64,000 nt of DNA. Source: Sulfitobacter sp. HGT1 (GTDB taxonomy: Bacteria > Pseudomonadota > Alphaproteobacteria > Rhodobacterales > Rhodobacteraceae). The notes under the pieces are model-generated. The model saw only the letters and a program-made list of their open reading frames with translations, searched no databases and was not told where the DNA came from. The stretch covers positions 62,001-126,000 of the forward strand of contig NZ_BLWI01000011.1 in NCBI RefSeq assembly GCF_013282155.1, in the 5' to 3' direction. Of this stretch, positions 28,903 to 38,237 are shown in pieces. The position numbers and the translations under genes are program-made. Position 1 is the first letter of the stretch. Each line of letters opens with the position of its first letter.

Positions 28903-29501
28903 TGGTTCAGACCCTCATCCTTGCCTCCGGCTCCTCCATCCGGGCGCAGTTGTTGCAGCAGGCAAACATCCCGCATCAGGTCAGCGTCGCGCGGATTGAT
29001 GAACAAATGATCAAAGCTGCCTTGCTTTCCGAAGGGGCCCCGCCCCGTGATATCGCTGACTCTCTGGCGGAGATGAAAGCCCGCAGGGTCAGTGACAAGA
29101 ACCCCGGTGCCTTGGTTCTGGGCTGCGATCAGGTGCTTGATCATCGTGGAAAGCTGTTAAACAAGCCGAAAACACCCCAGGACGCGATCGAACAGCTGAC
29201 CGGATTGCGCGGGGATCGCCATAGCCTGCTGTCAGCAGCCGTTATCGTAGAGGATGGCAAACCGATCTGGCGTCACGTGGGTCAGGTCCGGTTGCGCATG
29301 CGCGATGCGTCTGACGCCTATATTGCCGACTACGTTGAACGAAACTGGGATAGCATCCAACATGCTGTGGGTTCATATAAACTTGAGGAAGAGGGTGTGC
29401 GCCTGTTCAGTGGCATTGAAGGGGATTACTTTAATGTCCTAGGATTGCCGCTGATTGAGCTTATTAACTACCTAACGATCAGGGGAGACCTGCCCGCATG
29501 A
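28902..29501 (+). CDS. maf: Maf-family nucleotide pyrophosphatase
   Basis: The 199-residue protein is a Maf/YhdE-type NTP pyrophosphatase acting on non-canonical or modified nucleotides. The N-terminal LASGSSIRAQLL and the central LGCDQVL (D76) are family motifs. The ATG overlaps the last base of a DnaA box. It heads a coupled operon: its stop overlaps the aroE start (ATGA), and coaE and dnaQ follow. This order is conserved beside the origin in many relatives. Confidence 0.93.
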   Translation: MVQTLILASGSSIRAQLLQQANIPHQVSVARIDEQMIKAALLSEGAPPRDIADSLAEMKARRVSDKNPGALVLGCDQVLDHRGKLLNKPKTPQDAIEQLTGLRGDRHSLLSAAVIVEDGKPIWRHVGQVRLRMRDASDAYIADYVERNWDSIQHAVGSYKLEEEGVRLFSGIEGDYFNVLGLPLIELINYLTIRGDLPA

Positions 29502-30331
29502 CTTTGCCAAAAATTCCGCTTGCTGGCGTGATCGGATCGCCAATAGCACATTCAAAATCACCCCAAATTCATGGCCATTGGCTGAAAAATCTGGGGATTC
29601 AGGGCGCTTACATCCCTATGGATGTTGCGGCTGAGGATCTGGAACAGGTGTTGCGCACCCTGCCGAAAATGGGGTTCGTCGGCGCAAATATCACTGTTCC
29701 GCATAAAGAAGCAGTGATGGAGATTGTCGATATAATCACGGATCGCGCAGCTTTGATCGGGGCGGTAAATACACTTATTTTTCGCGCCGACGGCAAGATT
29801 CAAGGCGATAATACAGATGGTTACGGGTTTTTGGAAAACCTGAAAAGCGGCGCGCCCGATTGGGACCCAAAGGCTGGGCCCGCAGCGATATTTGGTGCCG
29901 GCGGGGCCGCGCGCGCCGTTATTGCATCGCTGCTGGACGCAGGCGTGCCTGAAATCCTTTTGTCCAACCGGACGCGGGTGCGTGCGGATAATTTGAAAAC
30001 AGTCTTTGGGCCCCGTGTGACCGTCTATGATTGGGTGCAGGCCGGGAATATGCTGGATCATGCCGCCCTTTTGGTAAACACAACCTCGCTCGGGATGGTC
30101 GGCAAGCCGGAATTGCGTGTGCCGCTGGACGGGTTGCGCAAGCAGACTGTTGTGACCGATCTGGTTTATGCGCCGCTCAAGACGAACCTGCTTCTGACAG
30201 CCGAAGAAGTTGGCTGCGTGACCGTGGACGGGTTGGGTATGCTTTTGCATCAGGCGGTTCCCGGATTTGAACGCTGGTTCGGTACCCGCCCCGAGATTGA
30301 CCGCGCCACCCGTGCGGCGGCGCTGCGCTGA
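29498..30331 (+). CDS. aroE: Shikimate dehydrogenase
   Basis: The 277-residue NADPH enzyme reduces 3-dehydroshikimate in aromatic amino acid synthesis. Substrate-binding SHSKSP lies near residue 18, and the catalytic lysine is in TVPHKEAV. The NADP loop GAGGAARA is present mid-protein. The start overlaps maf (ATGA), and the stop shares its final base with the coaE start (TGATG). Confidence 0.96.
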   Translation: MTLPKIPLAGVIGSPIAHSKSPQIHGHWLKNLGIQGAYIPMDVAAEDLEQVLRTLPKMGFVGANITVPHKEAVMEIVDIITDRAALIGAVNTLIFRADGKIQGDNTDGYGFLENLKSGAPDWDPKAGPAAIFGAGGAARAVIASLLDAGVPEILLSNRTRVRADNLKTVFGPRVTVYDWVQAGNMLDHAALLVNTTSLGMVGKPELRVPLDGLRKQTVVTDLVYAPLKTNLLLTAEEVGCVTVDGLGMLLHQAVPGFERWFGTRPEIDRATRAAALR

Positions 30332-30921
30332 TGTTTCTGCTAGGTTTGACCGGTTCAATCGGGATGGGTAAATCGACAACCGCCGCCATGTTCGCAGAGG
30401 CGGGATGCGCCGTTTGGGATGCCGACGCCGCAGTGCACCGTTTATATGCCAAGGGCGGCGCGGCCGTGCCCGCCTTTAAAGAGGCATTTCCTGAGGCTGT
30501 GATCGACGGTGCCGTTTCGCGCCCCGCGCTCAAGGCGATCATCGGCCAGAACCCGGGAGCATTGAAAAAGATCGAAGCGATTGTGCATCCGCTGGTCGGT
30601 CAGGACCGTGCCGCGTTTCTGGCGCAGGCACCTTCGGACATTGTTGTACTGGATATTCCGCTGATCTTTGAAACCGGCGGCAATAAAAATATGGATGCGG
30701 TTGCATGTGTCACTGTTTCGGCAGAAACCCAGCAGGAACGCGTGATGGCGCGCGGGACGATGACCTTGGAACAGTTCGAGAATATCCGGTCCAAACAGAT
30801 GCCGAATGACCAGAAATGTGCGCTTTCCGACTACGTGATCGAGACTGATACCCTTGACCATGCCCGCGCCCAGGTGCTGGCCATTATCGACGATATCAAA
30901 GGAAAAATGAACCATGCGTGA
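30331..30921 (+). CDS. coaE: Dephospho-CoA kinase
   Basis: The 196-residue kinase makes CoA in the last step of its synthesis. Walker A is GSIGMGKST at residues 8-16, and the C-terminal QMPNDQKCALSDYVI region is typical. It is coupled to aroE at its start and overlaps dnaQ by 8 bases at its end. Confidence 0.95.
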   Translation: MFLLGLTGSIGMGKSTTAAMFAEAGCAVWDADAAVHRLYAKGGAAVPAFKEAFPEAVIDGAVSRPALKAIIGQNPGALKKIEAIVHPLVGQDRAAFLAQAPSDIVVLDIPLIFETGGNKNMDAVACVTVSAETQQERVMARGTMTLEQFENIRSKQMPNDQKCALSDYVIETDTLDHARAQVLAIIDDIKGKMNHA

Positions 30922-31600
30922 GATCGTTCTGGATACCGAAACCACCGGATTTGACCCCGAAAGCGGCGACCGGATTGTCGAAATTGGTGCGGTTGAACTG
31001 ATGGGTCACGTGGCCACGGGCGAAACCTATCATCAATATATCAACCCCGAACGCAGCATGCCGGACGAGGCGTTTCAGGTGCACGGGCTTGGTGACGACT
31101 TTTTGCGTGATAAGCCCAAGTTCGCGCAGATCGGGCAAAGATTTCTTGATTTTATCGGAGATTCCAAGCTGATCATCCATAACGCTGCATTCGATATCAA
31201 GTTTCTGAATGCGGAGCTGAGATGGATGGGGTTGCCCCTTATCCCTTGGGAACAAGCGTTGGATACGCTGGCGATTGCCCGCAAGCGGTTTCCCGGATCA
31301 CCCGCGTCGCTGGATGCGTTGTGCCGCCGTTTTGGCATCGACAACACGTCACGAACGCTTCACGGCGCGTTGCTGGACAGTGAAATTCTGGCCGAAGTTT
31401 ATCTGGAACTGATCGGCGGGCGTCAGCCTGACTTTGGTCTGTCAACCAAGCCGGAGCGCAGGGCCGGTGATATGTCGGTGGAGTGGACGCCAAAGCCGCG
31501 GCCCAATCCCCTGCCCTCGCGGATTTCGCAGGACGAGGCCGCCGCCCATGCTGAGTTTGTCAGCAAGCTGGGCGACGGCGCGGTGTGGAAGACGCTTTAG
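30914..31600 (+). CDS. dnaQ: DNA polymerase III epsilon subunit (3'-5' proofreading exonuclease)
   Basis: The 228-residue DEDD exonuclease has the first catalytic pair D7 and E9 (LDTETTG). Later motifs IIHNAAFDIKFLN and HGALLDSEILAEVY give the remaining acidic and histidine residues. The C-terminal tail should bind the polymerase alpha subunit. It overlaps coaE upstream and is convergent with secB, sharing 4 bases at their stops. Confidence 0.96.
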   Translation: MREIVLDTETTGFDPESGDRIVEIGAVELMGHVATGETYHQYINPERSMPDEAFQVHGLGDDFLRDKPKFAQIGQRFLDFIGDSKLIIHNAAFDIKFLNAELRWMGLPLIPWEQALDTLAIARKRFPGSPASLDALCRRFGIDNTSRTLHGALLDSEILAEVYLELIGGRQPDFGLSTKPERRAGDMSVEWTPKPRPNPLPSRISQDEAAAHAEFVSKLGDGAVWKTL

Positions 31601-32088
31601 GCGTCGGCTTTTGGGGGATTCTCGGCCTGACGGCGTGCGATTTCATTGCGGTAAAGCGCAACAAAATCAATGTTTTCCAGGTTCAGCGGCGGGAAACCAC
31701 CATCGCGCGTGATGTCGCTGACAACGCGGCGCAGGAACGGGAAGATCATCCGTGGGCATTCGATCAGCAAGAACGGGTGCATCTGGTCTTCTGGCACACC
31801 TTCGATGTGGAAAATGCCGACATAGTCGATTTCCAACAGGAACAGCATGGCGTCGCCGTCTTTAGCCTTTGATGTGACCTGCAACTTGATTGCAGATTCA
31901 TACTGGTTGTCTGCCGAACGCTTTTTGGCGTCCAGATTTACCTGAACCTGAACGTCAGGCTGCACATCACTTGGTGCCCCTTTTTGCGCCATGATGTTCT
32001 CGAACGACATGTCGCGAATGAACTGACCCAAAATGCGCATTTGCGGCTGGGCTGCTTGTGTCGGTTGTGGTGCTGCTTCTTCAGCCAT
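31597..32088 (-). CDS. secB: Protein-export chaperone SecB
   Basis: The 163-residue cytoplasmic tetrameric chaperone keeps preproteins unfolded and delivers them to SecA. QFIRDMSFEN and the LLIECPRMIFPFLRRVVSD segment are family hallmarks. The flexible C-terminal tail is rich in alanine and proline. It is convergent with dnaQ and lies downstream of fxsA with a 63-base gap. Confidence 0.96.
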   Translation of the reverse strand: MAEEAAPQPTQAAQPQMRILGQFIRDMSFENIMAQKGAPSDVQPDVQVQVNLDAKKRSADNQYESAIKLQVTSKAKDGDAMLFLLEIDYVGIFHIEGVPEDQMHPFLLIECPRMIFPFLRRVVSDITRDGGFPPLNLENIDFVALYRNEIARRQAENPPKADA

Positions 32089-32151
32089 GTTGCGGGCTCC
32101 TTGAGGGTAAAAAATGCGTTTTGCTGGCTTTATCAGACCTGGCGGCGGCGC

Positions 32152-32649
32152 TCAATGCTTTGTCCAACCCGATGGATGCTGGGCTTTCTTTTCGTCTTCG
32201 GACAATTCGTGGTATTCGCCGTCAATCACATCACCTTGCATGGGCCGGTGTGGTTCTTTTCGGGTGTTGGTAAACCCGCCGCTAAAGCTCATGGAGCCGC
32301 TGACCTTGACGCGCGACCGCATGGCCTGAAATGCAGCCCGCCGAATACCCGGTACCAACAGGGCAAAGCCAAGGGCGTCGGTGAAAAACCCCGGCGTCAG
32401 CAACAATGCGCCGGCAAACAGGATCATCGCGCCGTTTACCAGCGGTTCAGTCGGATCGCGGACTTCGGAAAGGGAGGATTTGATCTGGCTCATTGCCATC
32501 GCCCCCTGTGTGCGCATCAATGACGTGCCGATAAGGGCCGTCAAAACAACAATCGCAAGCGTCCAGCCGAGGCCAATTGCCCCACCTACTTGGATAAACA
32601 AAGCGATTTCAATCAATGGTACGGCAAGAAATGCCAAAAACAACCACAT
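32152..32649 (-). CDS. fxsA: FxsA-family inner membrane protein
   Basis: The 165-residue protein has hydrophobic segments near residues 2-20, 27-43 and 73-100 and the FxsA pattern PLIEIALFIQVGGAIG with TPGFFTDALGF. In E. coli FxsA reduces F-plasmid exclusion of phage T7; the cellular role is unclear. The ATG at 32649 has AAGGA upstream. A much longer in-frame reading to 33432 is an antisense shadow of the Tim44-like gene. It is divergent from that gene across 102 bases. Confidence 0.9.
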   Translation of the reverse strand: MWLFLAFLAVPLIEIALFIQVGGAIGLGWTLAIVVLTALIGTSLMRTQGAMAMSQIKSSLSEVRDPTEPLVNGAMILFAGALLLTPGFFTDALGFALLVPGIRRAAFQAMRSRVKVSGSMSFSGGFTNTRKEPHRPMQGDVIDGEYHELSEDEKKAQHPSGWTKH

Positions 32650-32751
32650 GTCGCGGGTCCTTTCATAAGGGCCAGAGTGGACTTGGCCCGGTTCACACCC
32701 TACATAAGGGCAACGACACGACGTTTCCATGTTTCTCACCAAGAGGTTCCT

Positions 32752-33411
32752 ATGAATTCGCCTATGATACAGCTTCTGGTGCTTGCCGGCATTGCGGTAT
32801 TCCTGATCTTGCGTTTGAAAAACGCCTTGGGCACACGCGACGGGTTTGAAAAAACACCCGAGGTCGACGTGTCTCCGAAAAAACCTGCCGGTCCCGCATT
32901 CGAAGTCATCGAGGGCGGCCCCGATCTGGACATCACGGATCACGCTCCCGAAGGGTCTGACACTGCAATCGCTCTGGCCGATATGAAGCGCGTCGAACCC
33001 TCCTTTGGCGTCAGCGATTTTCTGGGCGGTGCCCGCGGTGCCTATGAGATGATCGTCATGGGGTACGAGCATGGCAATCTGGACGAAATCAAACCGTTCC
33101 TGTCCGAAGAAATCTACGAAAGCTTTGTGGACGGTGTTGCCGCCCGCGAAGATCAGGGCCTGACTGTTGAATCCCATTTCATTGGCATTCGCGAAATGGA
33201 ACTGGACAGCGCGACAATGGACAAAGCCACCAACGAGGCTGACCTGACCATTCGTTTCGTTGCTGAAATGACTTCGGTTGTGAAAGACCAGGACGGCAAT
33301 GTTGTCGAAGGGAGCCCGACCGAAGTGAAACGTCAAAAAGACACGTGGGTATTCTCGCGGGTCATGGGCTCGGATGATCCAAATTGGCTGCTCGTTTCTA
33401 CAGACGGTTAA
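32752..33411 (+). CDS. Tim44/TimA-like membrane-anchored protein
   Basis: The 219-residue protein has one N-terminal membrane segment (about 4-20, MIQLLVLAGIAVFLIL), a variable linker, and a C-terminal Tim44-like domain (about 80-219) ending DPNWLLVSTDG. Family knowledge: Tim44-like proteins in Alphaproteobacteria are inner-membrane factors, resembling the mitochondrial import motor component only in this domain. AAGAGG precedes the ATG at 32752. It is the first gene of a plus-strand run with mltA and the Smr gene. Confidence 0.9.
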   Translation: MNSPMIQLLVLAGIAVFLILRLKNALGTRDGFEKTPEVDVSPKKPAGPAFEVIEGGPDLDITDHAPEGSDTAIALADMKRVEPSFGVSDFLGGARGAYEMIVMGYEHGNLDEIKPFLSEEIYESFVDGVAAREDQGLTVESHFIGIREMELDSATMDKATNEADLTIRFVAEMTSVVKDQDGNVVEGSPTEVKRQKDTWVFSRVMGSDDPNWLLVSTDG

Positions 33412-34442
33412 TTCGTGCCTGTGCGGGTACAATGCTGTGGGCGGGCCTAACGGTGCCGCCCGCTTTTGCAGACGTGACCTATACCATCATGGATTACGAC
33501 CAGCTGGCCGCTTGGGAAACCGATGACCACGCGGCCGCGCTGACGACGTTTCTGAACACCTGCCGCGACATGAAAGACGTGGATTGGCGCAATCTGTGCA
33601 AATTCGCCGAAGCCGAACCTGAACCGCGCCAGTTCTTTGAGCTGTTTTTTCGCCCCGTGCTGATCGAAGACGGCGCAGAGGCGATGTTTACCGGCTATTT
33701 CGAACCTGAACTTGACGGTGATCTCTACCCGTCATCGCGGTATAAATATCCGATCTATTCCATGCCGGACGAGGCGAAAACGAACAACCCCTGGCTGCCC
33801 CGCAGGGATATTCTGGACACAGACGTGATGAAGGGCCGCGGCCTCGAGATTGCCTATGTCGATGATCCCGTTGAGTTGTTTTTCCTGCAAATCCAAGGGT
33901 CTGGCCGTATTCGTCTGCCAGACGGGCAATATATCCGTGTCGGATACCGTGGCGCAAACGGGCATCCCTATCGGTCCATTGGTGTCGAACTGGTGCGGCG
34001 CGGTGTCTATGATGCCCATCAGGTCAGCGCCCAAGTCATCAAGAACTGGGTGCGCCGTAACCCCGAAGACGGGCGCGATTTGCTGTATCACAACCCGTCA
34101 TATGTTTTCTTTCGCGAGGTCAGCCAAGTGCCCGCAGACAAGGGGCCGCTTGGCGCGATGAACCGGTCTGTTACCGATATGCGGACCGTTGCGGTTGACC
34201 CAAAGTTTGTCCCCCTTGGCGCGCCAGTCTGGATTGAAAAGGAAGGTAAGAAACCGCTGCACCGGTTGATGATCGCCCAGGATACCGGATCAGCGATCAA
34301 AGGGGCCCAACGTGCGGATATCTTCTTTGGGACGGGCGACAAAGCGGGCCGGGCTGCCGGCAAGCTGCGCGATCCCGGGCGGATGATGGTCTTGATGCCA
34401 ATCCAACGCGCCTATGCCCTGCTGTCAGAGCCCCTCTTATGA
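33384..34442 (+). CDS. mltA: Membrane-bound lytic murein transglycosylase A
   Basis: The 352-residue enzyme cleaves peptidoglycan glycan strands. An N-terminal signal peptide (about 1-29, ending PPAFA) is followed by the MltA domain and a C-terminal 3D domain in which D300 of AQDTGSAIKGA is the likely catalytic acid. I use the TTG at 33384, which overlaps the Tim44-like gene by 28 bases and gives the signal peptide a basic n-region (RFYRRLIR). The first in-frame ATG (33432) would remove it. No lipobox is seen, so it may be soluble in the periplasm. Confidence 0.92.
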   Translation: MAARFYRRLIRACAGTMLWAGLTVPPAFADVTYTIMDYDQLAAWETDDHAAALTTFLNTCRDMKDVDWRNLCKFAEAEPEPRQFFELFFRPVLIEDGAEAMFTGYFEPELDGDLYPSSRYKYPIYSMPDEAKTNNPWLPRRDILDTDVMKGRGLEIAYVDDPVELFFLQIQGSGRIRLPDGQYIRVGYRGANGHPYRSIGVELVRRGVYDAHQVSAQVIKNWVRRNPEDGRDLLYHNPSYVFFREVSQVPADKGPLGAMNRSVTDMRTVAVDPKFVPLGAPVWIEKEGKKPLHRLMIAQDTGSAIKGAQRADIFFGTGDKAGRAAGKLRDPGRMMVLMPIQRAYALLSEPLL

Positions 34443-35020
34443 CCCGGAAGCGGTTGAACAAGGATGACCTGTCGCTGTGGCAGAAAGTGACCGAACGGAC
34501 AGAGAAACTGGACATGAACCAGCTTTTCCGCCCCGAAATTGATGCGCCCGCGCCCAGCGCACCGCAGATCCGCAAAACGACGTCGGTTATTCTGGGCAAA
34601 CCCAAGCCCAAACCGCGCCGGTCTACCCACGACCTGATGCCGTCCCTGCCAGATCAGATCCGCAAGGCCCCTGTCCAGATGGACAGCAAAGCCTTTACGC
34701 GGTTGAAACGTGGCAAGCTAAGCCCCGAAGGCCGGATCGATCTGCATGGCATGACATTGGATCGTGCCCACCCTGCCCTGACGCGGTTCATTCTGAACGC
34801 GCATAAAAACGGCAAACGTCTGGTGCTGGTGATCACCGGCAAAGGCAAAATGCGCGACGAAGGCGGGCCAATCCCCGTGCGGCACGGGGTCTTGCGCCAT
34901 CAGGTGCCGCAATGGCTGTCGATGGCACCGTTGGCCAGTGCTGTGTTGCAGGTCAGTCAGGCCCATATCAGCCACGGCGGCGGCGGCGCTTATTACGTCT
35001 ATCTGAGGCGTCACCGCTGA
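34439..35020 (+). CDS. Smr-domain protein
   Basis: The 193-residue protein has a basic, low-complexity N-terminal half and a C-terminal Smr domain beginning with DLHG at residues 101-104 and continuing with LVITGKG near 130. Family knowledge: stand-alone Smr proteins are nucleases or RNA-binding factors, with recent links to ribosome rescue. The start overlaps the mltA stop (ATGA), and its end overlaps the convergent MFS gene by 10 bases. Confidence 0.9.
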   Translation: MTRKRLNKDDLSLWQKVTERTEKLDMNQLFRPEIDAPAPSAPQIRKTTSVILGKPKPKPRRSTHDLMPSLPDQIRKAPVQMDSKAFTRLKRGKLSPEGRIDLHGMTLDRAHPALTRFILNAHKNGKRLVLVITGKGKMRDEGGPIPVRHGVLRHQVPQWLSMAPLASAVLQVSQAHISHGGGGAYYVYLRRHR

Positions 35021-36237
35021 AATCGGCCTAGCCTGCCTTGGTATTTCAGGATGCCAGTCGTCGCCATGGCAGCGGCGATCACATAATAGATCGCAATCGG
35101 GATCATCTGTTCAGGGAAATCCACGCCCAAATCAATGAACAGGCCGGTAACGCCCGGCCCGATTGCCGATCCGAACACCATCAACGCCGCTGCGACCGCC
35201 TTGATCGACCCGATATAGCGCGTGCCGTAAAACTCTGCCCAGAACACGGATGTTGCAGTGGCCTGCATCCCCTGCCCGACGCCGAATATCATCAGCCCGA
35301 CGCCCGCCATGACGATCGTATCGGCATAGGCCAGCACTGCGAATGAAAGGGCAAAGGGCAGCATTTGCACGGGCGTCACACGGTTGACACCAAAACGGTC
35401 TACCGCCCAACCCGAAACAAAGGTCGAGATCACGGATGTCACGGTATAAAGCGGCAACAGGGCGACAAAACTGACCAGCGTCCAGCCTTTGACCTCGGTC
35501 AGGTGGACCTGCTGGAAGAACAGCGCCGTTCCCCAGGCAGCAGGCCCGATAATCATCGGGATCATGAGCCAGAACAGCCCGTGACGCATCATTTGCATCC
35601 GCGTCCAGTGCAGCCCGTCCATCCCTGTCCTTTGCGTGGTCTCGGCCATGGATTGCGGGGTGCGTTCCTGACGTAGCAGCATCAGCATTACCGGCATGGT
35701 GATCAGCACAAGCGCGGCGGCCAGCATCCACAGGCTGCGCCAGTGAAAACTGGCGAACAAGGCCACAAAGACAACTGGCAAGATCGCCTGCCCCGCTGCA
35801 AAACCCATAGACGACAGCGACAGCGCCTTGCCCCGCGTCGCTTCGAACCAGCGCACCATGGCGACGGACCCCAGTTGGGACATCATCCCCTGTCCGGTCA
35901 GGCGCAGCGCGTAGATCACAAAGATCAGCGCGATCCAATTGGGCACAGTGGCCATCGCCAGACAGGCCGTTGCCAGCGCGATCATCACCCAGAATGACAA
36001 ACGGCGCACACGAAACCGGTCTGTCAGAACCCCCGCCCAGACCATCGTGATCGCCGAAAGCGTCGTGCCGATGGTGTAAATACCGCCCCATTGACCATCG
36101 CTCAGGCCGAATTCGCCCTTAATCTCGCCTGCGAAAAGCGAGATGAAATAGGTCTGCCCATAGGAAGACGTAAAGGTCAGCAGAAAACCAGCCAATAAAA
36201 ACAGCCAATTGGCGCGGATAAACTGAAGATAAACCAT
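35011..36237 (-). CDS. MFS transporter
   Basis: The 408-residue protein is almost wholly hydrophobic, with about 12 predicted membrane helices in two halves. The first loop contains the MFS-type motif GVLTDRFRVRRL, and the second half repeats it as GWAVDRFGVNRV. The order of helices and loops fits oxalate/formate-antiporter-like or general MFS families. The substrate cannot be assigned. It stands between the Smr gene and hslU with no obvious partner. Confidence 0.88.
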   Translation of the reverse strand: MVYLQFIRANWLFLLAGFLLTFTSSYGQTYFISLFAGEIKGEFGLSDGQWGGIYTIGTTLSAITMVWAGVLTDRFRVRRLSFWVMIALATACLAMATVPNWIALIFVIYALRLTGQGMMSQLGSVAMVRWFEATRGKALSLSSMGFAAGQAILPVVFVALFASFHWRSLWMLAAALVLITMPVMLMLLRQERTPQSMAETTQRTGMDGLHWTRMQMMRHGLFWLMIPMIIGPAAWGTALFFQQVHLTEVKGWTLVSFVALLPLYTVTSVISTFVSGWAVDRFGVNRVTPVQMLPFALSFAVLAYADTIVMAGVGLMIFGVGQGMQATATSVFWAEFYGTRYIGSIKAVAAALMVFGSAIGPGVTGLFIDLGVDFPEQMIPIAIYYVIAAAMATTGILKYQGRLGRFQR

Positions 36238-36275
36238 GCGCCATCATTCTCAGGCGCATGGTGAAATGGAAAGCG

Positions 36276-37583
36276 TTAAAGCACGTAGCGCGACAGATCG
36301 GTGGACCGCGACAGTTCGCCCAGGTTCTTTTCGACGAAATCACCGTTGACGACGATCTTTTCACCGCTGCGATCCGGTGCGCTAAACGACAGTTCTTCGA
36401 ACACCCGCTCCATCACAGTATAAAGCCGCCGCGCCCCGATGTTTTCGATGGTATGGTTCACATCTGCCGCGATCTTGGCCAGCGCTTTGATACCGTCTTC
36501 GGTAAAGGACACTTCCACTTCCTCGGTGCCCATCAGCGCGGTGTATTGCAGGGTTAGCGCGTTGTCGGTCTCTGTCAGAATGCGCACGAAGTCGTTTTCG
36601 GTCAGGGCGCGCAATTCAACCCGGATCGGCAGACGACCCTGCAATTCAGGCAGCAAATCAGACGGTTTCGCAATATGAAACGCCCCCGAGGCGATGAACA
36701 AGACGTGGTCGGTTTTCACCGGCCCATATTTTGTCGAAACGGTCGTGCCTTCGATCAACGGCAGCAAATCGCGCTGCACCCCTTCGCGGGACACATCACC
36801 GCCACGCGCGTCAGAGCGCGCGCAAACCTTGTCGATCTCGTCCAGAAACACGATGCCGTTCTGTTCGACCGCATCAATCGCCGCACGGTTTACCGTTTCG
36901 TCATCCAGCAGTTTATCAGCCTCTTCGCTGATCAGGATTTCATAGCTTTCCGATACGGAAAGCCGCTTCTTTGTCTTGCGGCCGCCCATGGCTTTGCCAA
37001 ACAGGTCGCCCAGGTTCATCATGCCCATGCCAGCGCCGGGCTGACCGGGGATATCCATGGTCGGGAACGGGCTGGAGGTATCGCTTACCTCAAGGTCGAT
37101 CATCGTGGCGTCCAGCTCGCCTGATTTCAGCTTTTTGCGGAACATCTCGCGGGTGCCTTCGCGGGCGTCTTCACCGGCGATGGCATCAATCACACGTTCT
37201 TCGGCAGCCTTGTGGGCGCTGGCTTTGACGTCTTCGCGCATATGTTCGCGGGTCATTAGGATGGCGCTGTCAACCAGATCGCGGATGATCTGTTCAACAT
37301 CGCGCCCGACATAGCCGACTTCGGTGAATTTGGTGGCTTCAACCTTCAGGAACGGCGCGCGGGCCAGCTTGGCCAAGCGGCGGCTGATCTCGGTTTTACC
37401 AACGCCTGTGGGCCCGATCATCAGGATGTTCTTGGGGTACACTTCGTCGCGCAGGTCGTCGCCCAACTGCTTGCGGCGCCAGCGGTTGCGCAAGGCCACG
37501 GCAACCGCGCGTTTCGCGTCATTCTGGCCAATAATGAACCGGTCAAGTTCGGATACGATTTCGCGGGGGGTTAGATCGGTCAT
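36276..37583 (-). CDS. hslU: ATP-dependent protease ATPase subunit HslU
   Basis: The 435-residue AAA+ unfoldase pairs with HslV. Walker A is GPTGVGKT at 57-64, Walker B is IVFLDEIDK, and the C-terminal end (STDLSRYVL) is the tail that docks into HslV. The ATG overlaps the hslV stop (ATGA, 37580-37583), so the pair is translationally coupled. Confidence 0.97.
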   Translation of the reverse strand: MTDLTPREIVSELDRFIIGQNDAKRAVAVALRNRWRRKQLGDDLRDEVYPKNILMIGPTGVGKTEISRRLAKLARAPFLKVEATKFTEVGYVGRDVEQIIRDLVDSAILMTREHMREDVKASAHKAAEERVIDAIAGEDAREGTREMFRKKLKSGELDATMIDLEVSDTSSPFPTMDIPGQPGAGMGMMNLGDLFGKAMGGRKTKKRLSVSESYEILISEEADKLLDDETVNRAAIDAVEQNGIVFLDEIDKVCARSDARGGDVSREGVQRDLLPLIEGTTVSTKYGPVKTDHVLFIASGAFHIAKPSDLLPELQGRLPIRVELRALTENDFVRILTETDNALTLQYTALMGTEEVEVSFTEDGIKALAKIAADVNHTIENIGARRLYTVMERVFEELSFSAPDRSGEKIVVNGDFVEKNLGELSRSTDLSRYVL

Positions 37584-38137
37584 GGTTTGATTTTCTCCAC
37601 CGTGAGGTTGCCATTTGTGTAAACGCAGATGTCCGCTGCGATCTTCATTGCGTCACGCGCGACAGCTTCGGCATCGCGGTCGCTGTCCATCATGCCGCGG
37701 GCTGCGGCCAGCGCATAGTTTCCGCCCGACCCGATGGCAGCCACGTTATGTTCAGGTTCAAGCACGTCGCCGGCACCTGTGATGATCAGCAATTCGGTAC
37801 CGTCGGTGACAATCAACATCGCTTCAAGCTTTTGCAGGTATTTGTCAGTCCGCCAGTCTTTCGCCAACTCGACGCTTGCGCGCGCCAGCTGCCCCGGCGT
37901 TGCCTCAAGCTTGACCTCAAGCCGTTCCAGCAAGGTAAATGCATCTGCTGTTGATCCGGCAAAACCTGCCACCACGTCAAAACCGCCGGGGTTCAACCTG
38001 CGCACCTTGCGCGCGGTACCCTTGATCACGGTTTGGCCCAGACTGACCTGACCGTCGCCTGCAATGACCACCTCTCCGTCTTTCTTGACGCCGATGATCG
38101 TGGTCCCGTGCCATCCGGGGAATTCTTGGCTAGACAT
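37580..38137 (-). CDS. hslV: ATP-dependent protease peptidase subunit HslV
   Basis: The 185-residue proteasome-like peptidase should self-process before T12 in [10 protein letters not shown], exposing the N-terminal catalytic threonine. It forms the HslUV protease for misfolded and regulatory proteins. It is the promoter-proximal gene of hslV-hslU and is divergent from the gene at 38238 across 100 bases, where the promoters should lie. Confidence 0.97.
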   Translation of the reverse strand: MSSQEFPGWHGTTIIGVKKDGEVVIAGDGQVSLGQTVIKGTARKVRRLNPGGFDVVAGFAGSTADAFTLLERLEVKLEATPGQLARASVELAKDWRTDKYLQKLEAMLIVTDGTELLIITGAGDVLEPEHNVAAIGSGGNYALAAARGMMDSDRDAEAVARDAMKIAADICVYTNGNLTVEKIKP

Positions 38138-38237
38138 GCGCGGTCTCCTTCTTTGATCTTCTATATGGTCCCCGAAAACGCGGGGGACAAGGGTGCCGCC
38201 ACTTGTGGCACAGACTTGCCAAGGCTAGCCTGCCCCT

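Noticed and set aside
32650..33432. Long minus-strand reading frame upstream of fxsA
   Set aside because: It is antisense to the Tim44-like gene; fxsA has a good ribosome site and a family-typical start at 32649.
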